Positions 1-6,244 of a DNA stretch of 13,479 bases are shown here, one piece after another. The stretch spans positions 1 to 13,479 of the forward strand of contig CAIZGA010000143.1 of NCBI GenBank assembly GCA_903932385.1, read 5' to 3'. A program made the translations under genes and the position numbers. Below the pieces are notes generated by a model, which saw nothing but the letters and a program-made list of their open reading frames with translations, made no database searches and was not told where the DNA came from. Within the stretch, counting starts at the first letter, position 1; every line of letters begins with the position of its first letter. Origin of the DNA: an uncultured Acidobacteriota bacterium (lineage in GTDB: Bacteria; Acidobacteriota; Terriglobia; Terriglobales; Acidobacteriaceae).

Positions 1-987
1 CTGCCGCAACGCTGATTCAACTTCGGCTGCGAGCGCGGTGGCATCATTGGCAAGCGCGTCATCCTTCGCTGCCGCGTGCGCCACTTCCGCCATCTGGCGC
101 AACATCGCAACAGCAAATAAATTCGACGGCACAAGAAATGGAAAGATGCAGGCGTCATCCGATGGACGAAATCCTGATGCAATCAACCCCACTGGCTTTA
201 CAGGATTTCCAAATCCAGATGCCGGCAACGTCTCAGTGGAGACGTCAGATTTTCGCTGGAAGGAATATGGGCCCTCGCCATGCTTGCGCTGTTGTACCCG
301 CATGGTGGCAACGGCCAACTTCATCGCCTTCACCCATTGAGCGTCGAACGGAGTCGCGTCGGCTGTGTGTAACCAATATCCATGCGAGAGGCGCATCGGA
401 TAGCACAGCGAATCCAACTCCCACTTGCGCTCGCCAACGCCTGGCTTCATTTCCGTTTTATCTTGCAGGCTCCACGTCAGATTGGTCGGCGCGTTCAGGT
501 CGGTCATGAATGCATTGGCGTAAGGATCAATCAAAATGCAACGCACCTGCCGACGAATCACGCCTTCGAGCAACTGGCGCAATGCTTTGTCACGGCCTGC
601 CAACGGAAGATACGGCCACACCTGTGCCGAGGAATCGCGCAGCCACATCGCGGTGATGTCGCCGGTAATGACGGTCGTATCCGGCTTGCCGTCGAAGGAA
701 CCCAAATGCACCGTTGTGTCCAATGTGTTCGGGTAGCAGTTGTTGAACATCCACGCCAGCATTGGGTCACCGATGCGGCGCGTAGTATGCTGCAGAAAAT
801 CTTCCACGACCTGGCTCGTGAAATTGCGGTCCTGCGGATGCGGACGCTTTGACGCATACACTGCGGAGGAATTTGACTGCGCTGCATGCAGCCACGGTGA
901 AAGCACAAACCCGGTTGTCGCAACTGCCGTTGTTCGCAGCATGTTGCGACGCGTCATCGTGTGAGTTGCCAGTTCGTCGGGGCGCAT
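1..987 (-). CDS. GH125 exo-alpha-mannosidase, Tat-exported (3' end beyond window)
   Basis: Partial gene: 329 residues are visible and the frame is open at base 1. It matches glycoside hydrolase family 125 (formerly DUF1237), metal-independent exo-alpha-1,6-mannosidases. Family landmarks seen are WLRDSSAQVWPYLPLA (residues 115-130), KWELDSLCYPMRL (188-200) and GFRPSDDAC (272-280). From family knowledge, the last motif carries the general-acid Asp; the general-base Glu should lie in the missing part. I chose the ATG at 987 because GGAG (993-996, complement) sits 5 nt upstream; an in-frame ATG at 957 has no such site. The N-terminus then reads as a Tat signal: TRRNML (12-17), a hydrophobic stretch, and an alanine-rich end near HAAQ (34-37). 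It is the last visible gene of a minus-strand run, 30 bp after ridA. Substrate is presumably alpha-mannoside ends of a glycan in the periplasm. Family assignment is firm; export is an inference from the signal. Confidence 0.88.
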   Translation of the reverse strand, partial: MRPDELATHTMTRRNMLRTTAVATTGFVLSPWLHAAQSNSSAVYASKRPHPQDRNFTSQVVEDFLQHTTRRIGDPMLAWMFNNCYPNTLDTTVHLGSFDGKPDTTVITGDITAMWLRDSSAQVWPYLPLAGRDKALRQLLEGVIRRQVRCILIDPYANAFMTDLNAPTNLTWSLQDKTEMKPGVGERKWELDSLCYPMRLSHGYWLHTADATPFDAQWVKAMKLAVATMRVQQRKHGEGPYSFQRKSDVSTETLPASGFGNPVKPVGLIASGFRPSDDACIFPFLVPSNLFAVAMLRQMAEVAHAAAKDDALANDATALAAEVESALRQ

Positions 988-1017
988 TTTTTCTCCACAT
1001 ACTCTTGCAGCAGTGCT

Positions 1018-1428
1018 CTAACGTTTGGGGGCTTTGTAAGCAACGCAATCAATTTCCACTTTGCAATCCACCACCATGCTGGAAACAACACAGGCACGCG
1101 CCGGCGGATTTGCGCCGAAGTATTCGCGGAAGACGCCGTTGAAGGATTGAAAATCGCGCGCATCATCCAGCCACACACCGCAGCGGACAATATCTTCCGT
1201 GCCGTAGCCGGCCTCATGCAGAATGGCGATGACATTCTTGATGGCCTGATGCGACTGCGGAATAATTCCGCCGGCGATGACTTCGCCATTCACCATCGCC
1301 ACCTGGCCGGAGACATACAGCCAGCCATCGGCCTGCACCGCGCGAGCGAACGGCAGATGCTGCCCGCCGGTTCCCTTGCCGCCTTCTACGCCATGCCGCT
1401 TCAATCCCGCTTCAATGTTTCCGCTCAT
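1018..1428 (-). CDS. ridA: RidA family reactive enamine/imine deaminase
   Basis: 136-residue member of the RidA/YjgF/UK114 family, full length for the family. RidA hydrolyses 2-aminoacrylate and related enamines/imines released by PLP-dependent dehydratases and other amine-forming enzymes, giving the keto acid and ammonia. Visible landmarks: YVSGQVA (residues 38-44), QSHQAIKN (58-65), NPPARACV (107-114) with Arg111 aligning with the substrate-carboxylate Arg (Arg105 in E. coli RidA), and the closing VEIDCVAY. The ATG at 1428 is chosen because GGAG (1435-1438, complement) lies 6 nt upstream; the frame extends 7 codons further to a TTG without support. It follows the D-aminoacylase stop by 33 bp on the same strand. 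A PLP deaminase gene is close by, so detoxifying that enzyme's intermediate is the natural role. No signal peptide; cytoplasmic. Confidence 0.93.
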   Translation of the reverse strand: MSGNIEAGLKRHGVEGGKGTGGQHLPFARAVQADGWLYVSGQVAMVNGEVIAGGIIPQSHQAIKNVIAILHEAGYGTEDIVRCGVWLDDARDFQSFNGVFREYFGANPPARACVVSSMVVDCKVEIDCVAYKAPKR

Positions 1429-1461
1429 ATTGTTCTCCAGATTATTCAAGCTCGGTTGGAT

Positions 1462-2919
1462 TTAGTGGATGCTCTGGCGTGCAACAAAGCAACCGCCGCG
1501 TTCGCCAGTGGCTGCGCCGTCTTTGTAGGAAAGCACGCCATTCACCCAGACAGCAGCAATGCCTGCTGCCGGCTGTTTTGGGTTTTCAAAAGTGGCAACA
1601 TCGCGCACGGATTGCGGATTGAACAGTACAAGGTCCGCACGATTGCCTTCGCGAATCAGGCCGCGGTCTGCCAGACCAAATCGTGACGCAGGCAAGCCAG
1701 TCATTTTATGCACGGCCACATGCATCGGAAACAGGCCATGCTCGCGACTATAGCGGCCCAGCACGCGCGGAAATGTTCCCCACAATCTAGGATGCGGCAT
1801 CGGATCATTCGGCAGACCGTCGGAACCAATCATCGTGGCCGGATGCTGCAGAATGCGACGCATGTCTTCCTCTGAAATGCTGTGGTAGATGGCGCCCGCC
1901 GGTTGCAACTCACGCGCAGTGTCCTTCTGCGTCTTGCCCCACAGCTCTGCAATCTCAGCCAGCGTCTTGCCGCCAACTTCAGGATGCGGCTCCGACCATG
2001 TAATCGTAATCTTCACGCGTTCATCCACCTGACGCAGATCGAGTGTGCTGGATCCGGCAGCATAGGGATAACAATCGCAGCCGACAGATTGCTTCGAGCG
2101 CGCCGACTCCAATGCCTGTAACACTTCGCCGCTTCGTCCCCAGTTATCCACGCCGGCACATTTCAAATGCGAAATCACCACCGGCACTTTGCTTTCCTTG
2201 CCAATGCGGAAGGCCTCATCCATCGCCTGCAACACTGTCTCGGTTTCGCTGCGCATGTGCGTGGTGTAAATGGCGCCGGCCGCTGCTAGCGGCTCTGCCA
2301 ACGCGATGACTTCTTCGGTGGTCGCAGAGATTGCATTGAGATATGCCAGTCCCGTGCTCAACCCCAAAGCACCGTGGTCCAGCGCGTCCTGTAAATCAAT
2401 CTGCATTCCTCGTATCTCGGCAGCCGTGGCGGTGCGGTCCAGCCGGTCCATGTGGTTGTTGCGCAGCGAAGTGTGACCGGCAAGCGCCGCCACATTCACC
2501 GCCGGGCGCGCGGCATTCACTGCATCCACATACGAAGCAAAATTTGGATAATGAAAATCTTCATTCACGCCCAACAGATTCATCGGGTCCGGCGGCGTGG
2601 ACTTCACATCCAACCGCACCGGTGCCGCGCAGATGCCGCAATTGCCAACTATCACCGTGGTCACGCCCTGCGAAAGCTTGGGCAGCATCTCCGGCGTGCG
2701 CACCACGTTGGTGTCGTCATGTGTGTGCACGTCGATGAATCCCGGGCACAACGCCATGCCCTGCGCATCCACTACATTGCGTGAGTTGTAATTGGAAAGT
2801 TTTCCGATGGCGCGAATGCGTCCACCGTCAATCGCCACGTCGCTGGTTGCGCTCGCGGGTTCGGCGCCGGAACCATCCAGCACCAGTGCATTGCGTATCA
2901 ATGTGTCACAGTTTTCCAT
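1462..2919 (-). CDS. N-acyl-D-amino-acid deacylase (D-aminoacylase)
   Basis: 485 residues, close to the roughly 480 usual for D-aminoacylases. It is an amidohydrolase-fold zinc enzyme releasing D-amino acids from N-acyl-D-amino acids. Key residues fall almost exactly where they do in the Alcaligenes enzyme: His65 and His67 (DVHTHDD), Cys94 (GNCGICAAP), His221 (THMRSE), His251 (ISHLKCAG) and Asp367 (IGSDGLPNDP), against His67/69, Cys96, His220, His250 and Asp366 there as I recall them. DCYPYAAGSSTL (282-293) and the C-terminal HKMTGLPASRFGL-to-GNRADLV stretch are also typical. No signal peptide, so cytoplasmic. GGGG 5 nt upstream of the ATG is a weak Shine-Dalgarno. It is the first gene of the minus-strand run that continues into ridA and the GH125 gene, and it is divergent from the PLP deaminase with only 9 bp between start codons. 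The preferred acyl group and amino acid cannot be read from sequence. Confidence 0.9.
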   Translation of the reverse strand: MENCDTLIRNALVLDGSGAEPASATSDVAIDGGRIRAIGKLSNYNSRNVVDAQGMALCPGFIDVHTHDDTNVVRTPEMLPKLSQGVTTVIVGNCGICAAPVRLDVKSTPPDPMNLLGVNEDFHYPNFASYVDAVNAARPAVNVAALAGHTSLRNNHMDRLDRTATAAEIRGMQIDLQDALDHGALGLSTGLAYLNAISATTEEVIALAEPLAAAGAIYTTHMRSETETVLQAMDEAFRIGKESKVPVVISHLKCAGVDNWGRSGEVLQALESARSKQSVGCDCYPYAAGSSTLDLRQVDERVKITITWSEPHPEVGGKTLAEIAELWGKTQKDTARELQPAGAIYHSISEEDMRRILQHPATMIGSDGLPNDPMPHPRLWGTFPRVLGRYSREHGLFPMHVAVHKMTGLPASRFGLADRGLIREGNRADLVLFNPQSVRDVATFENPKQPAAGIAAVWVNGVLSYKDGAATGERGGCFVARQSIH

Positions 2920-2922
2920 ACT
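2917..2922 (+). promoter_or_regulatory. Candidate -10 element, leaderless start of the deaminase
   Basis: CATACT matches TATAAT at 4 of 6 positions and ends 6 nt before ATG 2929, so transcription would begin at or next to the A of the start codon. There is no Shine-Dalgarno for this ATG. No good -35 is visible at normal spacing. The same arrangement recurs at 6232 and 10845. Confidence 0.25.
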
Positions 2923-2928
2923 GACCCC

Positions 2929-4242
2929 ATGAATGATATATCATCACTTCCATCATCATCCTGCAAAGGACTGGCCACCTCATTGAATTTTCCACTCAAC
3001 ACAATTCATTTTCTCAACAAGGGTCTCGGCGAAATTGACTCAAGCCTCGCGCCCGAAAACATTGCCGCCAAAGGCTGGAACCTGCTGCATGAAGACATCA
3101 GCCTGCCAGCCGCCGTCCTCTATCAGGAAAAGATCGCCCACAACCTCCAGTGGATGCAGGGATTCATCAACGCCTATGGAGTGAACCTTGCGCCGCACGG
3201 AAAAACGACCATGGCGCCGCGTCTTTTTGAGATGCAGTTGAACGGCGGCGCGTGGGGCATCACGCTGGCCAACGCGCACCAGACCCACGTTGCCCATGCA
3301 CATGGCGTGCGTCGCGTGCTGATGGCGAACCAATTAGTTGGACGCGAGAACATGGCCATCATTTCGCGGCTGCTTGAGACGCCTGATTTTGAATATTTCT
3401 GCCTGGTGGATTCCGCCGAACTCGTCAATCAGTTGGGCACATTTTTCAGCCAACGTAATCAGCGCCTGCACGTTCTACTCGAACTCGGTGTTGACGGCGG
3501 TCGTACCGGCGTTCGTAATGACGCACAGCTTGCCTCCACCCTCGCGGCAATTGAAACCTGGCGCGATACGATTCTTCTCTCCGGCGTTGAACTCTACGAA
3601 GGCGTCCTGCAGAATGAGGAGTCTATCCGCGAATTTCTTCAGCGCGCCGTTGCCACCATCACGCAGCTCTCCGCGCAGAAGAGGTTTCAGCGCACGCCGG
3701 CAATCCTCTCCGGTGCAGGGTCGGCATGGTATGACGTGGTGGCTGAAGAATTTTCAAAAGCAACTATCGGCGCGCCTTTGGAGATTGTCCTTCGACCCGG
3801 TTGCTATCTCACACACGATACCGGTGTCTATCGCACGGCACAGACGCGCATTGACGCTAATAATCCCGTAGCGCGCAAGATGCAGGGTTCACTGCAGCCA
3901 GCACTGCATCTGTGGGCGTACGTTCAATCGATTCCGGAAAAAGACAAAGCCATCCTCGGTCTGGGAAAACGCGATGCGGCATTTGATAACGGCCTGCCAT
4001 CGCCGGCGCTGCATTATCGGCCGGGGTCGAAAGCTCCCTCTGCCGCGCCCGCGCATTGGGAACTCACCAAATTGATGGACCAGCATGCGTACATGATGAT
4101 TGCCGAAGGCGATGACATTCGCGTCGGCGATATGGTCGGACTCGATATCTCGCACCCCTGCCTGACCTTCGACAAGTGGCGCTGGCTGCTTGTGGTGGAT
4201 GCGGAATTCCGCGTGGTTGATGCCGTGCAAACATTTTTCTAA
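2929..4242 (+). CDS. D-serine dehydratase-like amino acid deaminase (fold-type III PLP enzyme, DSD1 type)
   Basis: 437 residues. It belongs to the alanine-racemase-fold PLP family that includes eukaryotic-type D-serine dehydratase (DSD1) and D-threonine aldolase; it is unrelated to fold-II DsdA. The Schiff-base lysine is Lys92 in LAPHGKTTMAP, the phosphate loop is SGAGSAWYD (261-269), LRPGCYLTHDTGVY (288-301) is typical, and His409/Cys411 in HPCLTFDKW match the zinc ligands of D-serine dehydratases. Likely reaction: D-serine (or a similar beta-hydroxy D-amino acid) to keto acid plus ammonia via aminoacrylate, which fits the nearby ridA. No signal peptide. The start is uncertain: ATG 2929 has no Shine-Dalgarno. 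TTG 2983 is in frame with AAAGGA 12 nt upstream. Recognisable family sequence begins only near residue 25. It is convergent with the sulfatase, 21 bp apart. Exact substrate is unknown. Confidence 0.87.
   Translation: MNDISSLPSSSCKGLATSLNFPLNTIHFLNKGLGEIDSSLAPENIAAKGWNLLHEDISLPAAVLYQEKIAHNLQWMQGFINAYGVNLAPHGKTTMAPRLFEMQLNGGAWGITLANAHQTHVAHAHGVRRVLMANQLVGRENMAIISRLLETPDFEYFCLVDSAELVNQLGTFFSQRNQRLHVLLELGVDGGRTGVRNDAQLASTLAAIETWRDTILLSGVELYEGVLQNEESIREFLQRAVATITQLSAQKRFQRTPAILSGAGSAWYDVVAEEFSKATIGAPLEIVLRPGCYLTHDTGVYRTAQTRIDANNPVARKMQGSLQPALHLWAYVQSIPEKDKAILGLGKRDAAFDNGLPSPALHYRPGSKAPSAAPAHWELTKLMDQHAYMMIAEGDDIRVGDMVGLDISHPCLTFDKWRWLLVVDAEFRVVDAVQTFF
2933..2944. promoter_or_regulatory. 12-bp palindrome between divergent start codons
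   Basis: ATGATATATCAT is a perfect 12-bp palindrome. It covers codons 2-6 of the deaminase as annotated and lies 14-25 bp upstream of the D-aminoacylase ATG. Both starts are only 9 bp apart, so control sites must sit in or next to coding sequence, and this site is placed to affect both genes. About three 12-bp palindromes are expected by chance in a window this size, so only its location argues for function. Confidence 0.3.
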
Positions 4243-4257
4243 CCACTTGAACGAACC

Positions 4258-4297
4258 CGGCGCCTACAGCCGCTGCACATAAACATAGTAGGCGCCG
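4258..4297. repeat. 10-bp GC-rich inverted repeat over the sulfatase stop codon
   Basis: Arms CGGCGCCTAC (4258-4267) and GTAGGCGCCG (4288-4297) are perfectly complementary with a 20-nt loop. The left arm includes the sulfatase stop codon (complement of 4264-4266). The gene converges with the deaminase, whose stop is 16 nt before the repeat. Neither side has a T-tract, so it is not a standard intrinsic terminator, but it would form a stable hairpin at the 3' ends of both transcripts. Confidence 0.4.
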
Positions 4298-6078
4298 CGT
4301 TCATTCAGAACTTCGTCATAAAATGCTGTGCGCAATTCTGCAGGCCCTTTCGGCAACTCCACGGTGAACTCCACAAACTTCGCATCCTGCGGCACCGGCT
4401 TGCTCTCGCTAATGTTGCCAATCATCAGGTTCGCTGTCTTGGCACCGATGGCTGCACCCGGAGTCTTCTCGCGGTTCGGCTTCGCATCGATAAACGGCGC
4501 TGTAATCGGCAGGTCAACTTCTCGCGGCCATCGACGCAGTTCAAATCGGTATCGCCCGGCGCGGTCTACATCCAGCGCCCAGAATCCATTGCCAATCGGC
4601 CCGCTGCGAATCTGGATCTGACTGTTCGCCAACTCCGCGCCCTCGCCATGCCAATCCATGCAATCCAGTCGCGATGGGTTCTCTGCATCATTGCCGATGA
4701 CGATTCGAACGAACTCATCGCCGCGCTCGGATACTTTTTTCCACCACGCATCATATTGCTGCTTCAACTCCGCAACCACCTGCGGATGCTGCGCTGCAAC
4801 ATTCACCTGCTGGCTGGGGTCGTGCTCCATGTCATACAGTTCCAACGCAGCTGGATTGCCAATCAACGTCGGGTTCACCAGCCGCCAGTGTTGCGTCATC
4901 ACAGCAGTTTGCTTCCACTTCACTAAACTCTCGGCGCGTTGCGAATCCACCACCACGGCACGCTCCGGCCAGCTCGCAGAATCACTCAACAGCAAAGGTC
5001 GTAGCGATTTCCCATCAATGTCTTTGCCGACATCTTTCAGTTGGCACAACTCCACCAGTGTTGGATACACATCGATGTGCGCGGTGAGTGTTCCCACGTC
5101 GCGCCCGCGCGTGATGCCCGCACTTGGCCAATGGAAGAACAGCGGCGTTCTATGGCCGCCATCATACGCAGAACCCTTCGCGCCACGCATGGATGCGTTA
5201 AATACTTTCTCGCCCTGCGAGGTGCCATTGTCACTGGAAAAAATCACAATCGTGTCATCGGCCAATTGGTTCACTTCCAGAAACTTCATCAATCGCCCGA
5301 TGTTTTCATCGGCATTCGCAATCATTCCGTAGAATCCCGCCGTCGGCAATCCGACCACACCCTCATACGGTGCCTGATCTTTTTCTTTCGCCCAGGTCGG
5401 ATCATGCGCAGCCGGTGTTGCCAGATAGCAGAAGAATGGCTGGCCGCGTTTCTTCGCATCCAGCATGAACTTCATCGTCAGGTCGAAAAATATGTCTGTG
5501 CTGAATCCAGAATATTTTTGAAACTCGCCGTTGTGGATGTAGCTGTCATCCATATCGTCGTTGCCGAAATAATCCGGCGTCTGCCAGATGCCACCGCCGC
5601 CGCAGACTACAGCATCATCAAACCCACGGTCATGCGGCCGGCAGGGATAATTGTCGCCAAGATGCCACTTGCCGTAATTCGCAGTCCTGTAGCCGCTGGC
5701 TTTGAAACATTCGGCGAGCGTTGCGACGCGCGGGTCCAGCAGGTTTCTGCCGTAGATGGTATGCCACACGCCAACTGCGTTGGAATATTTTCCTGTCATC
5801 AACGCAGCGCGCGTGGGAGAACATGTCGGGCTCACGTGAAAATTTGTGAACCGCGTTGACTTCTCGTGCAACGCATCGATGTTCGGTGTCTTGATAATAG
5901 GATTGCCCATGCATCCCAGGTCGCCATAGCCAACGTCATCCAGCAGGATAAAAACGACATTCGGCTGCTTGGCTTCTTTAGCCACCGCAGGCAATGCATT
6001 GCCGACGGCAGCAGCAGCAAGACCACCGGCAACCATGCCGACCGCTTTGCGTCGCGAAATCTCCGGACCGAATGACAT
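4264..6078 (-). CDS. Type I (formylglycine) sulfatase, Tat-exported
   Basis: 604 residues from the chosen start. Hydrolyses sulfate esters in the periplasm or outside. The formylglycine signature is complete: CSPTRAALMTG, Cys86 being the residue to be oxidised. Other alkaline-phosphatase-fold sites are Asp47/Asp48 (LLDDVGYGD), Lys137/His139 (GKWHLG), His225 (TPAAHDP) and Asp283/Asn284 (SSDNGTS). A C-terminal extension after about residue 480 looks beta-rich. The N-terminus has SRRKAV (8-13), an alanine/glycine-rich core and ALPAVA, a Tat signal. The frame is open to an ATG at 6153, but that codon lies inside the best candidate promoter and precedes the Tat motif by too much, so 6078 is preferred; GGGGG 9 nt upstream is a weak ribosome site. 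The activating enzyme (FGE or anSME) is not in this window. Divergent from the heparinase-type lyase. The polymer or small ester it acts on is unknown. Confidence 0.92.
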   Translation of the reverse strand: MSFGPEISRRKAVGMVAGGLAAAAVGNALPAVAKEAKQPNVVFILLDDVGYGDLGCMGNPIIKTPNIDALHEKSTRFTNFHVSPTCSPTRAALMTGKYSNAVGVWHTIYGRNLLDPRVATLAECFKASGYRTANYGKWHLGDNYPCRPHDRGFDDAVVCGGGGIWQTPDYFGNDDMDDSYIHNGEFQKYSGFSTDIFFDLTMKFMLDAKKRGQPFFCYLATPAAHDPTWAKEKDQAPYEGVVGLPTAGFYGMIANADENIGRLMKFLEVNQLADDTIVIFSSDNGTSQGEKVFNASMRGAKGSAYDGGHRTPLFFHWPSAGITRGRDVGTLTAHIDVYPTLVELCQLKDVGKDIDGKSLRPLLLSDSASWPERAVVVDSQRAESLVKWKQTAVMTQHWRLVNPTLIGNPAALELYDMEHDPSQQVNVAAQHPQVVAELKQQYDAWWKKVSERGDEFVRIVIGNDAENPSRLDCMDWHGEGAELANSQIQIRSGPIGNGFWALDVDRAGRYRFELRRWPREVDLPITAPFIDAKPNREKTPGAAIGAKTANLMIGNISESKPVPQDAKFVEFTVELPKGPAELRTAFYDEVLNERGAYYVYVQRL

Positions 6079-6131
6079 ACTGACGCACCCCCATCGCATT
6101 ACCTGCAGATACAATTCACCGCGCGTCTGCC

Positions 6132-6160
6132 AGTGTAGCGCAATCATTTGCAACAGTCAG
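6132..6160 (-). promoter_or_regulatory. Candidate sigma70-like promoter of the sulfatase
   Basis: Read on the minus strand: CTGACT (6160-6155), a 17-nt spacer, then TACACT (6137-6132). Each hexamer matches consensus at 4 of 6 positions and the spacing is ideal. The predicted start near 6125 gives a leader of about 47 nt to ATG 6078. It would lie over the upstream ATG at 6153, which supports the shorter sulfatase. Confidence 0.35.
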
Positions 6161-6210
6161 TTCGCTTCGTCTGTTACATGAAAGCTATGCATGCGCATCT
6201 TCTGCGGTGG

Positions 6211-6244
6211 TATCTTGCTGTGTCGCGATGATATCTTCCTGTGT
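6211..6244 (+). repeat. Two 13-bp direct repeats immediately before the lyase ATG
   Basis: TATCTTGCTGTGT (6211-6223) and TATCTTCCTGTGT (6232-6244) match at 12 of 13 positions and are 21 bp apart, two helical turns. The second copy abuts ATG 6245. The second TATCTT also sits 7 nt before the ATG and resembles a -10 element (4 of 6). A regulator binding both copies would cover the transcription and translation start. If translation began at 6191 the repeats would encode ILLC and IFLC, a less interesting explanation. Confidence 0.4.

Noticed and set aside
961..1686. 241-codon plus-strand open frame opposite ridA and the D-aminoacylase 3' end
   Set aside because: It mirrors two well-recognised genes, has no Shine-Dalgarno and shows no protein family features; antisense open frames are common in GC-rich coding DNA.
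4201..4212. Perfect palindrome GCGGAATTCCGC near the deaminase 3' end
   Set aside because: Palindromes of 12 bp are expected about three times by chance here; it lies within coding sequence, and the T-run is 20 nt away, too far for a terminator.
5041..5859. 272-codon plus-strand open frame inside the sulfatase gene
   Set aside because: It lies wholly opposite conserved sulfatase sequence, including its catalytic region, and has no recognisable protein character.
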